From: Pinus tabuliformis
Taxonomy: Eukaryota; Streptophyta; Pinopsida; Pinales; Pinaceae
Direction: 5' to 3'
NCBI GenBank assembly: GCA_031772625.1
Contig: CM062819.1
Location: 826,086,503-826,150,502, forward strand
Length of the DNA stretch: 64,000 nt
The position numbers were made by a program, and so were the translations under genes. How positions within the stretch are numbered: position 1 is the stretch's first letter; the number at the start of each line of letters is the position of its first letter. The notes beneath the pieces were generated by a model. That model was not told the DNA's origin and ran no database searches. It saw only the letters and a list, made by a program, of their open reading frames with translations. Positions 24,393-36,277 of this stretch are shown piece after piece.

Positions 24393-24403
24393 GCTTTATA
24401 TAG
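24393..24403 (-). promoter_or_regulatory. Likely TATA box of the left Sirevirus-like LTR
   Basis: Minus-strand CTATATAAAGC, downstream of the 72-bp repeats and upstream of the GC-rich array in transcription order. The same sequence stands at 29253-29263 in the other LTR, where it would drive the element. Confidence 0.6.
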
Positions 24404-24530
24404 GCTTAGGCCTTTCACAATACCACGGGCCAAAACCATAGGATCAAAAAAAATTGTTGGACTAATACCATGAACCAACCATGAAAGTACGTGAGATCAA
24501 CACTTTTGACGAAGTACCATGGTCCAAAAC

Positions 24531-24818
24531 CATAGGTTCAAATACCAAGGACTAACTACCATGGACCAAAGGTAAGTTCTCCAACATATACGCGCTTTTC
24601 CTCATAGGTTCAAATACCAAGGACTAACTACCATGGACCAAAGGTAAGTTCTCCAACATATACGCGCTTTTCCTCATAGGTTCAAATACCAAGGACTAAC
24701 TACCATGGACCAAAGGTAAGTTCTCCAACATATACGTTCTTTTCCTCATAGGTTCAAATACCAAGGACTAACTACCATGGACCAAAGGTAAGTTCTCCAA
24801 CATATACGTGCTTTTCCT
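24531..24818. repeat. 72-bp tandem repeat, four copies (left LTR)
   Basis: Units start at 24531, 24603, 24675 and 24747 with CATAGGTTCAAATACCAAGG and end near CGCGCTTTTCCT. They sit in U3, upstream of the TATA-like box. Confidence 0.95.
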
Positions 24819-24962
24819 TGCATGAAAGTGCGTGAACTTTTTCTCTACATGAAATAAACTTTTCTCGGCATAAAAGTGCGTGAACTTTTCTCTACACTAT
24901 AATTTATTATCTGAGATGAGTGGGTTTCCATCAAGTACAACATATGTATCATAATGCCAACA

Positions 24963-24976
24963 ATCTCCCCCTTTGG
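24963..24976 (-). promoter_or_regulatory. Polypurine tract of the Sirevirus-like element
   Basis: Minus-strand CCAAAGGGGGAGAT abuts the 3' LTR start TGTTGG. This is the standard Ty1/copia PPT. Confidence 0.9.
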
Positions 24977-26371
24977 ACTTAATGGCAACAACAACCAATC
25001 ACTCTCCCCCTTTGACATCAAGGGCAAAGGGTTATGCTCCCCCTAAGAACATGCTCCCCCTGACTATAAACCAGATCTGCAAAGAAGAACCATAATCCAT
25101 GACCATGAAAGAGATAGATTGCAGCAATAATCAGACCAACATCCAAGATCTCCTTCTGTACGTCCTCCATAATGCCAACAATGCATTATAAGCTCCCCCT
25201 GAGTACCTGTTGAAATCTCTGAATGAGCTCCCCCTTTGTATATGTCATGGTGCACCAATCTGATCATGCTCTTTCTGAGAACAAGCTGAAATGTCTGCTC
25301 TGCTATATAGTGTTGTTCATGCTCAGGCTCCCCCTGACTGTAAGCAAGGTCTGCAAAAGGATGTTCTACATCAAAAATGACCTTCCTAAAAGATTCAATA
25401 CATACATCCATCATCCAACCAAGTGGGGATATATCAGAAAAATGAAAACCAAATACATTACATCTTCATCCCAGGCATAGTGGGGAAACCAACATAGGTC
25501 GTTACATGACCTGAAGAGATGACACTATTACATCATGAGTCTTGATATGACATCACCTAAATAAGATGAACATCAGCAACAACACTTTATGATCTGCTCC
25601 ATAGTATCTGTCAATAGCAACTAGACCAGCAACTTGTATTAGTGCATGAATCATCAAGGTATGTCCGCATCAACAGAATTTCACATTCTATGTGAGAAAC
25701 ATCATAGCCATCCAGATCTACATGAATCAAGTATCATCAATTGGGAATATCTTCATTAATCAACATATGTATGAAACAATCCTATCATCATATAGATAAG
25801 AGCTCATTATCATCATGTCTCCAACAATGCAACTTTGAATAATCATCCCTGTATCTAGCCAACAATCCTCATCCATTTGTGCCAAGAATGAAAGGAATCA
25901 TAACTGTAATATATGATCTTTATGCATATGACGACAACAACGTATGAGTGACTCAACATCAAGAAGATGTGAATTCAAGCTAAGTGCTTCCCATGCAAGC
26001 ATCATTAGAGAATCAACCATAAATCTGATCCAAGAACCATGTGAACAACTCATAACCATAGCAAGATGAATCATTTATCCATATAAGTATCATCACCAAG
26101 GACTATTAACCATAATGCCAATAATGCATTAAGTCCATATGCTCCCTCTAAACCTGTGCCATCTGTCTGATCATGCATATCAATAAGAAGTATCAAGACA
26201 TCATCAATATCAAGTTAGAACCAAAACACTTCTAACCATCATATCCACACATCATTATTATTAACTAGAGCAAAACTGATCCTTCTCTTGAATCTGTCCC
26301 TACTGCCTTTCTTCAAACAATCATATACGCGACTGTGTAGTAACTAACTCGCATATATATGCAACTTTCCT
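24977..26371 (-). other. Trailer with multiplied polypurine blocks
   Basis: No coding sequence. GGGGGAG blocks (CTCCCCC on the + strand) recur near 25003, 25037, 25054, 25193, 25228 and 25328 in addition to the terminal one, with a weaker copy near 26139. Repeated PPTs ahead of the 3' LTR are a described Sirevirus feature. The rest (25500-26370) is AT-rich and unremarkable. Confidence 0.8.
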
Positions 26372-27853
26372 TTATGGAGTTTGCATATGAGATTCAGGAC
26401 ACTGAAGTTTTGTACTTTCATCTCCCTCTGATTTTGGTATGTCTGTACGTTGTGAAGTGCCGCCTTTTTCTGACTGTACTTCCTTTTTCCTCCATATCTT
26501 CAAGCGTGATGATGACATTTTCTCCTTTTGATATGGTGCCCACACTTTGTTCCTGCATTCCTTAGCTATATGTCCAAGCTTGTTACATGTATAACATCTT
26601 ACATGTTTCATATTCCTCCTGTAACAATCAGCAGCTTTGTGACCAAACATATTGCAAGCAAAGCAATATCTATAAAAGTACCTTGAATGTGATGATCTTT
26701 CTGCATAATGGTCTTGAACCCTTCTTCTTCTACATCTAGCTACAACATGTCCAAGATTATGACATACATAACATTCAACATTATTCATAGGAGGAGTAAA
26801 GGATTTTCTTTGAGGAATCTCTTTTCTTGGTTGATGATGAGATTGATCTTTCATTTCTTCATTGATCACTTTAGATTTCTCTTTAGAGTTCCTTGCCTCA
26901 ACTTGTGAACTAGATTCACCTTCAACAGATTCATGGAAACCAAGACCAGTCTTTATAGCAGGAGACCTTTGACTACTAAGAATATCATCCAAGACTTTAG
27001 AACTATCTTGAAATCGTAAAAGCTTATCCTTTTCTTCTAGTTTACCTTTCAAGATATTTACCTCAACCTGAAGCTGTTCTTCCTTTTCAAGAGATTGCTT
27101 TTTCAAATCTTCTTCAGCTTTCCTTCCTTCTTCCATTTGTTCCCTTAGTTTGAGAATCTCCTTTTCTTGTTCTTCATTTAGATCCTGCTGCATTTGACGA
27201 ACTCGGAAGGCACATTCTAGTTGAGATTTTAAGCTGGTGACTTCATTTTCTTGTTTTGCAATAGCTTGGAGTAGATCTGTATTCTGCTTCTTTGATTCTT
27301 CAAGATCTCCTTTTAGTGAGAGGATTGTAGCTTCAAGATTTTCATAGTAGCTGGATCTATCTTTGAGTTTCTTGATGGTTGTGCTTCTTTCATTGACTTC
27401 TTTTCTTAATGATGTCACTTCATGCTGCAATTTTTGACATTGGTCTTCTTTGTCCTTGAGTAGCTTTCTTACCTTGTTTCCTTCTTCTAGTTGGGCCTTT
27501 AGTTTGGTAGCTTCTTCTTTGAAATCACATTCCCTTTTGTTCAATAGATCTTGTTGATCTCTAATTTTGTCTGACAGCCTTTTAAATTCTGCCTCTATTT
27601 GATATCTTTCTTGTTCACCCATAAAAGCAAATTCAGTAGTTTCGCTATCACTTTCATCTCTTCCAAAAGGAAAGATAGCTGGAACATCAAAGGATAATAT
27701 ATTCATACCTGATAATGATTCTGAATCTGAAGAGCTTCTTATACCTAATCCCCCATCGATTCTCCCACTGTCATAGTTCTTCTGAGATGACTTCTTTTTC
27801 TTAGGTGCTTTCTTCTTAAGCTTCTTTCCCATTGTTCCACGGATCTCCTTCAA
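26372..27853 (-). CDS. Gag-like protein: coiled coil with three CCHC zinc knuckles
   Basis: 493 residues, intact. Starts MKEIRGTMGKKLKKKAPKKK (a second Met at residue 8 is an equally good start), just 20 bases inside the PBS. Residues 1-60 are basic and Ser-rich; about 80-290 are a long heptad-rich coiled coil (for example LKDKEDQCQKLQHEVTSLRK); CCHC knuckles follow near 355 (CYVCHNLGHVVARC), 391 (CFACNMFGHKAADC) and 414 (CYTCNKLGHIAKEC); the tail is Lys-rich. The knuckles bind element RNA for packaging; the coiled coil should drive assembly. The usual copia gag capsid domain (UBN2) is missing, so this is an N-terminally shortened gag. Being open in a young element, it may be expressed. Confidence 0.88.
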   Translation of the reverse strand: MKEIRGTMGKKLKKKAPKKKKSSQKNYDSGRIDGGLGIRSSSDSESLSGMNILSFDVPAIFPFGRDESDSETTEFAFMGEQERYQIEAEFKRLSDKIRDQQDLLNKRECDFKEEATKLKAQLEEGNKVRKLLKDKEDQCQKLQHEVTSLRKEVNERSTTIKKLKDRSSYYENLEATILSLKGDLEESKKQNTDLLQAIAKQENEVTSLKSQLECAFRVRQMQQDLNEEQEKEILKLREQMEEGRKAEEDLKKQSLEKEEQLQVEVNILKGKLEEKDKLLRFQDSSKVLDDILSSQRSPAIKTGLGFHESVEGESSSQVEARNSKEKSKVINEEMKDQSHHQPRKEIPQRKSFTPPMNNVECYVCHNLGHVVARCRRRRVQDHYAERSSHSRYFYRYCFACNMFGHKAADCYRRNMKHVRCYTCNKLGHIAKECRNKVWAPYQKEKMSSSRLKIWRKKEVQSEKGGTSQRTDIPKSEGDESTKLQCPESHMQTP

Positions 27854-27873
27854 GCGATCAAGCTTCTATCAAA

Positions 27874-27891
27874 GGACCTGCTCTGATACCA
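27874..27891 (-). promoter_or_regulatory. Primer-binding site, initiator Met tRNA
   Basis: Minus-strand TGGTATCAGAGCAGGTCC, two bases inside the 5' LTR. TGGTATCAGAGC is the classic plant initiator-Met PBS. Confidence 0.95.
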
Positions 27892-28744
27892 ATTGTTGGA
27901 AATAATATTGAGAGGGGGGGGTGAATCAGTATTATCACATTAATAAAACTTTTTCATTTCCATAATCAGATTCATATATGCTACTTCCACAACTTCTTAT
28001 GATTAAGTTAATTGATCTTCAATGAGTGCATTAGAACATTATCAACCATATTATCAGATAACAGATGCCATAATAGAGAATAGATCATCACACATAAGGC
28101 ACACACATGAACACCATGATATAAGGTGGAAACCCAATGCGGGAGAAAAACCACCTGCTGCAAGTCATCTCAATCTTCTTCTTAATAAGAAAATCCTTTT
28201 ACAATATTTGTACTGGTTCAGTCTTATACCAGTACGGGAGCTACAACCCCCTTTGCTCTTGTACTAGCCGATCCATTTACTAGTACGTAGGCTGCTACCT
28301 ACTACAATGCTCCAAAGATCTCCCTTAGCTTTTGTACTAGCTTAGATACTAGTACATAGGCGCTGGCCTACAATCTTCTCTCCTCCAGGTACCACGTTTC
28401 ATCAATTTTCAGACTGGATACACTGAAGCACAACACATAATCTGAAAGGCCACTTTTCATCCAATTTTCATACTGGACCCAACAACAACATTGAAGCTCA
28501 TAATCAAACAACCTTCTGAATCACCCAATCACCAGATCCATACATATACAATGATATTATGAGAGTTATCAACCAGATCTAGTACATAAAGATAAGTCAT
28601 TAATCATGCTGTTATTTGAACTCAATACCAGTAACCAAACATCAGTTATGCACCCAAAACGCTACAGAATAGTCAAAGGCAGTTAAAACAAATTTTAAGC
28701 AGGGATCGCAACTTCACTGGTATAGATCTGCGGATATATGTACT

Positions 28745-29107
28745 ACCTCTGCACCTGCGCCTTCTGTGGCGCCTCCGCACTGTGCCTTCTATGGCGCCTT
28801 TGTGACATCTCCACACTGCACCTTCTGTGGTGCCTCCGCACTGTGCCTTCTGTGGCGTCTCCGCACTGCGCCTTCTGTGGCGCCTCTGCACTGCGTCTTC
28901 TGTGGCGCCTCCGCACTGCGCCTTCTGTGGCGCCTCCGCACTGCACCTTCTGTGGCGGCTGCCTCTGTGGCGTCTCCTCACTGCGCCTTCTGTGGCGCGC
29001 CTCCACACTGTGCCTTCTGTGGCGCCTTTGTGGCATCTCCGCACTGCGCCTTCTGTGGCGCCTCTGTGGCGTCTCCGCACTGCGCCTTCTGTGGCACCTC
29101 CGCACTT
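28745..29107. repeat. 25-bp GC-rich minisatellite in the right LTR
   Basis: About 14 copies of the unit seen at 23699-24247. Downstream of the TATA-like box, so it would form a GC-rich leader in the element RNA. Confidence 0.95.
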
Positions 29108-29252
29108 CCGCAGCTGCAGCGCTCGAGAGATCACCCTTCACAGATTCGCTTTCAACTTCACTTTCATAGATCAAACTTTCAAAACAATAACCCAATATTT
29201 CAGATCTTAAGATATTCAATTGCAAGGATCAATTAGCCAAGTGATCTCCTTT

Positions 29253-29263
29253 GCTTTATATAG
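29253..29263 (-). promoter_or_regulatory. Likely TATA box of the 5' LTR
   Basis: Minus-strand CTATATAAAGC, about 440 bases from the LTR start; the likely promoter for the gag RNA. Confidence 0.6.
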
Positions 29264-29390
29264 GCTTAAGCCTTTCACAATACCACGGGCCAAAACCATA
29301 GGATCAAAAAAAACTGTTGGACTAATACCATGAACCAACCATGAAAGTACGTGAGATCAACACTTTTGACGAAGTACCATGGTCCAAAAC

Positions 29391-29606
29391 CATAGGTTCA
29401 AATACCAAGGACTAACTACCATGGACCAAAGGTAAGTTCTCCAACATATACGCGTTTTTCCTCATAGGTTCAAATACCAAGGACTAACTACCATGGACCA
29501 AAGGTAAGTTCTCCAACATATACGCGCTTTTCCTCATAGGTTCAAATACCAAGGACTAACTACCATGGACCAAAGGTAAGTTCTCCAACATATACGCGCT
29601 TTTCCT
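29391..29606. repeat. 72-bp tandem repeat, three copies (right LTR)
   Basis: Units start at 29391, 29463 and 29535. One fewer than in the left LTR, so copy number changed after insertion or during reverse transcription. Confidence 0.95.
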
Positions 29607-29698
29607 TGCATGAAAGTGCGTGAACTTTTTCTCTACACTATAATTTATTATCTGAGATGAGTGGGTTGCCATCAAGTACAACATATGTATCATAATGC

Positions 29699-29703
<5 letters not shown>

Positions 29704-29774
<71 letters not shown>

Positions 29775-30719
29775 AAAATTATAATTATTATAATATTAAT
29801 TTAATTTTTTAAATTACAGAGTCTTTTGTTTTCACAAGTTACGTATATGGAGGGTGGAGGTTTGTGATAAGGTGGTAGTGATAAGAAGTGGAGGGAGGTG
29901 AGGGTGATGGAGAGATAAGGTAAGGGAGGTGAGTGGATTGTGAGGTGGAGGCACAAGAGGTAGAAAGAGAAATAAAATTTTATATTAAAATTTTTTAACA
30001 TTTTGTATTTTTTCCAAATCGCATATTGATGGTTTAATACAAGTACATAAAAACAAACAATTTTATTTTGCGATTTGCGATGTATTGTAATCGCACTATT
30101 GCATCGCAAATTGTTGATCGCAATTTTTTATTGCATTTTTTGGAAGGAAGTGATATGAAGTGGGGCCCACGTGGAATTAATAATTCTATAAATTGGACTA
30201 TAGCCACTTTGCAATTTTGAGAATTCGGTCTTGGAAACTTGTTTTAAATAATAAATTGGAGTAAATTACCAAGATTCTGAAACACATTTTCATCTGTTGT
30301 ATGATTTAGCTGGGTCAATTTTGTAGGACCATTAGTAAAAAAATGAAAGAATATTAGTAAGAAATAAATAAGAGTTAATATTTACAATAAATGACTATTG
30401 AACTTAATTAGTTATGAAAAATTGAAATATTATACAATTTTTTACATTTTTAGTTAAGACAAGAAAACTATCCAACTTCAAATGAGTACCATTTACAAAC
30501 TAGTTGACCAAATGAATCGAAACAAGTATCGATGGAAAGCCTCTGAAAATTTGGATTCAATAGAACAATCAAAACATAAATCCGACGAAAATGAAAAAAT
30601 GATCAAGTTGTAAGACAATTAACTTAAATGAAAATCATAAAATATGTTTAGCCAAAAATTAATAGAAAGAGTCCCCATTATTTCAAATAATGGTGGGATG
30701 TTGTGTTTTCCCTACAACA
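29704..30719 (-). repeat. Element B 3' LTR, second part, starting in an AT run
   Basis: Begins with the TA microsatellite (to 29768) and then matches 41690-42666. A hairpin-like block at about 30070-30120 (TTTGCGATG ... CATCGCAAA) is kept in part in the right copy near 42020-42075. Confidence 0.9.
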
Positions 30720-33700
30720 ATAGCGACACACTAGAAAGAACCAATTATCTCTGGTTAAAGATAATGAACTTTAATTTATCCAAAGGTTAAAAATAATGGA
30801 GTTTATGAAATCATCTAACAATAAAATATTTCCATAGGTCCCACATAAAATAGATTAAGCAATATGAGTTTATAAAAATAAGTACTCAAAGAAAACTAAA
30901 GTAAAAGTCATGAATCCAAATTTGGGAAATTTTGTTTTAAAACTACCTCATATAATAATAGAAGAAGGTAGAGATAGGAGTTTTTGATAAAGCATATATT
31001 CATTTTGTGATTGTCTCTGACATTGCTTCGCTGCTAGTGAGTTTGACCAATACCCCAAAGAAGTTGTCTTTTATGCCATTCAAGCTTAGTCCCATTGCCA
31101 TCGAGCGTCCATAGCCCCGACGGGTTTACTTGAATTTCTCAATCTTCCTTTTTAATCACCCTTTTGATAAGAACATTTTTAAGCTTGTAATTCATGGTTT
31201 ATTTGAGTGAAAGAGGTGATATGGTAATAGAGATTTATGTTTAATGGACATAATACTTTCTTAATGTTTGCTCCAAATTCTTTGCCTGCAGCTATCAATC
31301 AAAGGCTTTTATGTGGAAGGGTAGGAAGGACTCATTGTGTTAAACTCAAATCAATTATTTCTTTGAAAAATTAAACTCAATCACTTAGAAAAGATGTGTG
31401 TTCCTCCATGAAAAATATTTAAAGCAAGAGGAATTATGGTTTCATAAGGATATGCCTTTAATGATAAATGAAATTCACTGATATAGGCAAAATTAAGATT
31501 TCCCCATGTATGTCAACCGTTGTTGAATAAGAAAGGTCCTTTCACATATTTCATGGAAAAGTCATGAAAATCAAAACAAATCTAAAAAGAAAAGAAAAAT
31601 AATTCCTGAGTTAAAGTAAGAAAAGAAATCAACAATCAAAAATAAAAATGAAGACAGTGAAAGAAAATTTAAAGTTTTAAAAGATAAACTCTAACAAGAT
31701 AGTTTATACCAATGTCTCAACAAGATGAAGTAAAATAAAATGATCATGTGAATTTTCCTTCTTTTGTTGAGATTTAGATGAATTTGATCTTGCAGAGCTA
31801 TAAGCGTTTTGGCTTCTAATAACAATGATGATAAAATTCAGCAACAACGGAAAAAATTGTCTGGTGTCAATTGTTTTGTTTCAAAGCATCATCTTAACCA
31901 TTTTCTAACAAAACAAATGCTTAAAGAAACAAACTAAAGGTTCATAAACTCCCTTGTGTAGTTGATTCGACGTGGATCATTACTGAACAAATGAAAGCGA
32001 ATTCCAAATGTGATCTGGTAGAAGCACGAGAAGTTTTATGAGGAGCTACAAAATAGAGTTTTACATCAACAAAAATTTAAAAACAAAACTGAAACCAAAA
32101 GTAAATAAATGAAAGTGGACACATGGAACTTACCATTTGGAGAATTGCGTTTAATATTCCCTGAGAGGTATCAGTTTCTCCAACAAAAGATAACTTCTTC
32201 CTTTAATTAGAATTAAAAGGATGAAGAAGTTGAATTGACTGAAATCTTATTGACCCACTATCTTCACTTATTAAATCTAAACTAAAACAAGCAACAAACT
32301 AGAATAAAACAATGTTTCATGTTCCAGGAATTTGAAGTGAACTAAATTCATCAAATATGAGAATGAAATGATGATTTTTAATGAATTGCAACAATGAATG
32401 TTCTCATAATATTATAAGTTTCATATCAACTCCATGATTTTTATAAATTGTTGAGAATTAAGACCAAATCAAAATAATGAAATACAAAAGTATAAATGGA
32501 AAGGTATTGCATTTCGCATATTAAATATAGAGTGATATATTAAAATCCAAATATAAGAAAAACCGAAAATGGTTTAGCCATGTTCAAAATTTCTTATGAA
32601 TTTATAAATTACCATAATGTCCGCCCAAAAGTGTCTTAAATTCTTTTATAGAGAACAAAGCTTCATCAGATGTTTCACATCAGAAGCATCTTTCCCATGC
32701 ATAAATTCATATTGCAAAATTCAACTTTTTCCGATATGCGATTGTGTTATACAATAGTTAAGAGATAATGGTAGAGAGGCATAAATCAGAGTTTATCACA
32801 TCAAAGGATGTTAAGACAAAACTTCATTTGATTTATCGCAATGTGATATAAGCATTGTGGTAGCAGGATTGTGATATGATCATATGCAATGGGAAATTGC
32901 GATGAATTAATTGCATTATCAAAGAATAGGCATATCGAGAGATCAGAGTTGTTTAATAAAATGAAACACTGAAATTATTCTTGCGATAGCAATAATGAGA
33001 TAGATGACGTGGCACATTAGTGGGATCGGTTTTGGGTTTTATGAGAGATCGGCGATTGGAATTTGAGTATCGAATGCAACATATGTCGATGTACGATGAA
33101 GAATGGACCTCATAGTTTTATAATGAAGATTTAATTTCATATTAGATCCAGGAAATTGGGACCTTTAAACGTATGCACCTACCGAAATTGTTATTTATGA
33201 ATGAAAGCGATATTTTTGAGAACTAGATTTAAATGTGGTATCGGGTTTGGGGTTGTATAGTCATTGCAATATTGGTGAAGTCAACTATCGGAGATCGGTG
33301 ATTTGAGATATTGGGGATATGCTCAATTGAAAACTTCCGATATGCAGAATGTGATATCAGATGTGGCATTATGTGGGGACAACAAATTCTTAAAATATTC
33401 AATTATAAATAAAGCGATTAAGTTAACTTTTCCTTAAAAAAAACCCTTTTAATAAATATCGAAAATATTGGATAAAGGATTATGTTTATCGAAGCTTTTT
33501 AAATGATCACAATTATGCTATTAGAGTTCTCTGAGATGAATCTTCTGATACTATTTTTAAATGCTTTTTGGGGTTTTTAATGAATGAAAGAAAAACTAAA
33601 AATACTCTAATTCTGATGAAAAACCAATAATACTTCCCTAAATATGTTACAGATTTGAAAAGGTTTGGTTGCTTGCGTATCTTAAGTCTCCACAATTAAG

Positions 33701-34745
33701 TCGATGAAGACCTACAAAAGAAACTGAACAGAAATAAGAAATAACATTTGAAAAAGTAAAACTAACAATAAATGACGATGAATTTGTAAACACATACCTG
33801 TAAGAAAATTGATTTTAAATTTACCTCTTGAATCTTCAAATTCCCCCAAATTTTCTCAAAATTTGCATATGTTCAACCTCACCTACTAATTTAATATAAA
33901 ATGCTAAGTAATGAATTTTCAAATTTCATCCACTTCTAATTTATATCGGAAGACAAGAGTGGTGAAAATGAGTTTCTTTTCACAAATACTTATGAATCCA
34001 AATTGTCAAGCTATAGAAAATTCTTGGAATTTATTCATATCTATGATCAATGTGATGTTTGTTTTAAAACAAGACAATTAAGGACTTCACAAATATGCAT
34101 GTTTTGATTATTCAAGATGTTTTAAAATGTTTTAAGCCTCTTTTTCGAAAATTAAAGGGAATGCTTAGAAGAAGTCAGATTCATTACTTACTTTATTGAA
34201 AATTTGAAATAATGAAATAGGTGCTAACATAAAAGAAATATAATCTAAATTAACCTATTCCTACTTCTAACTTAATTAAGGAAACATGACTAGGTACATT
34301 CATACTTCCAATGTAATCACTCTCTCATTATAATTTCTACATGTATGTACAGGTCAAACATTAGTAATAAAAACATAAATATAATTAAACTCATAAAGCT
34401 AAATTTGAAAGTAGAATGTACATTCCTTGCTAACATATTTACAAAAAGCAACTTAATTATCTTCTCTTGAAATGCTCTTTCCAGCTGAATTTCAATTGGA
34501 TCATAGAAATGTAGATGGATTTTAACTATTGATTGGGATATATTCAAAAGAGAAGATGTTAGGCTAGATTGTGGAAATGAACTTTTAGATACAATGATCT
34601 GCGTAAATTTGTTAGTGTTATGTGAAAGTGTTAAACTATTAACAATCTTCCTTGAAGGGAAACTTTCTAAATATTTTTCAAAGGGTTCTATGAAATATGG
34701 ATGGAAATTTGTTAAATATAATGGAAGATTATTAATTAAATCAGA
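30720..34745 (-). other. Element B interior, 3' half, non-coding
   Basis: Four kilobases of AT-rich sequence with no frame over about 76 codons and no recognisable pol domain. ATCGCAA / TTGCGAT motifs recur near 32730-33360, as they do in unit C and in the B LTRs. No clear polypurine tract is seen next to 30719; the base run there is TAGCGACACACTAGAAAGA on the + strand. Confidence 0.55.
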
Positions 34746-34759
34746 TTACTGGTCACATT

Positions 34760-36277
34760 GTGAAAATACACGCTCTTGTTGACACTGCCTTTGAGAACAG
34801 CACAGTATCAATGTCAACAGAACGCAGGGACAACGTGATATCCTGTGTGGATGATTATTACAATAATATTAACGCAGAAAATACCAGTTACAAGGATCTG
34901 ACCTGCGTGGAGAATAGCGATGACAATGATCAGACCTGCGTGGATAATTCCAGTGAGACCTGTGATAAAAACGCTGCTGATGACAGCGTTGGTTACAACG
35001 TGGTTTCCTGCATTAATAATTCTGGTGTTGAAAGCGGTGATAGCATAAACGAGTATGGTATTAAAACCATACTAAATGGCAGCAATATTGCTAGAAGGAT
35101 CATAGATGAGGTAAATTCAGTGCATTATGGTTATGAATATAAGGGCAGAAAAAACATAGATGGTAAAAATATTGATTCAAAAATTAATCTAGGTTGTAGA
35201 ATTATTAATAGTGACAGTGCTGCGGTTAACAATCAGCTTGGGGCAGAATCTCATAAGTCCAATAAGTCTGTTCATGGGATCCCCAATGTTCCCAATAAAC
35301 ATGATAAGAGAGTCGTTAATCTCTCATCTGTAATGCTCACTCCGGAAGAGATTAATACCCTTAGCAAAGGATTGGGATTCGCGGTCTCTCCCAAGAACAT
35401 TCCATTTGAAAGCATCATCTACAACATTGAGAATGGGACTCAGAGCCTTTCATTAAATAATAAGGAGATAGTAAGACAGGAATGCTTCCTAGTTATGTTG
35501 AAATCTAAGCGGCCAAGGAGTAATTTAAATAAAGAGGGTCGGGAGGCTCTTAGATCTCTTCGTAATAATGATAAGATAGTTGTGCTTAAGGCGGATAAAG
35601 GAGGAGCCACTGTTGTGTTAAATAAGGATGATTACATTCATAAGATGAATGAGCATTTAAATTGTGGGAGCTATAGAAGAATCAACTCCAACCCTATTCC
35701 CAAGGTAATAAAACAAGTAAAGAAAGCCATCATGGAAACTAACCTTAAAGATAAAATAAAAAAGAAGTTGATCCCATCCTGTGAATTTATACCTCGAATC
35801 TATGGATTACCAAAAATTCATAAGGAAGGAGTCCCTCTTAGACCTATTGTTAACACCACTGGTTCCCCAACCTATGAATTAGCTAAGTATGTAGCTAAGA
35901 TCCTAAAACCTCTAGTTGGTAACACAGACTCTTTTATAAAAGACTCAAATGATTTTGTTAATTTTATTAAGAATGAAAGAGTGGATAAGGATGATATTCT
36001 AGTAAGTTTTGACGTGGTTTCTTTGTTTACAAAGATTCCTCTATATGAAGCTGTTCATATTATAAAGATAGCCACCGATCCTGAAACAACAAAACTTGCA
36101 GAAATTTGTTTACGGTCCACTTTTTTCAGCTTTCAAGACCATTATTATGAACAAATATTGGGAGTCGCCATGGGTTCTCCGCTCTCACCTATTGTCGCCA
36201 ACTTATACATGGAGTACTTTGAAAGAAAAGCCCTTGACTCACCCTTTGAAACCAACTTGGTGGAAAAGATTTTTTGA
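34760..36277 (+). pseudogene. Penelope-like RT, N-terminal part, ends by frameshift
   Basis: 505 codons open. Residues 1-180 are Asn/Asp/Ser-rich with near-repeats of TCVEN/TCVDN. From about 184: VVNLSSVMLTPEEINTLSKG; then LRNNDKIVVLKADKGGATVV (about 275), PRIYGLPKIHKEGVPLRPIV (about 345), LVSFDVVSLFTKIPL (about 415, first catalytic Asp) and GVAMGSPLSPIVANLYMEYF (about 468). These are the Penelope RT motifs. The frame then runs into a stop at 36275 while the homologous sequence continues in another frame, so a small indel lies at about 36240-36260. Confidence 0.92.

Larger units (their letters stand above)
22855..24962 (-). repeat. Sirevirus-like 3' LTR (left copy, 2108 bp)
   Basis: Nearly identical to 27894-29703. 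It is about 300 bases longer because it has more copies in the 25-bp GC-rich array and one more 72-bp unit. A G-run of 11 lies at 22876-22886. Confidence 0.95.
22855..29703 (-). mobile_element. Sirevirus-like, pol-less LTR element (TR-GAG type)
   Basis: Read on the minus strand it runs 5' LTR (27894-29703), initiator-Met PBS, gag (26372-27853), a 1.4-kb trailer with many polypurine blocks, and 3' LTR (22855-24962). Edges are TGTTGG and CCAACA, and the target is the AT run of element B's LTR. No RT, protease or integrase is present. A gag rich in coiled coil with CCHC knuckles plus multiplied PPTs is typical of Sireviruses among Ty1/copia elements. The two LTRs differ at about 2% of bases outside the arrays by eye, so it is the youngest insertion here. 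Confidence 0.9.
27894..29703 (-). repeat. Sirevirus-like 5' LTR (right copy, 1810 bp)
   Basis: Same structure as the left LTR. In transcription order: three 72-bp units (29391-29606), TATA-like box, then about 14 copies of the 25-bp unit, then the U5-like end TTCCAACA at the PBS. Confidence 0.95.

Noticed and set aside
24531-24818. CRISPR-like appearance of regular 72-bp units
   Set aside because: Units are directly tandem with no unique spacers; plant LTR context.
28673-29236. The same type of frames in the right LTR (up to 160 codons)
   Set aside because: Same minisatellite, fewer copies.
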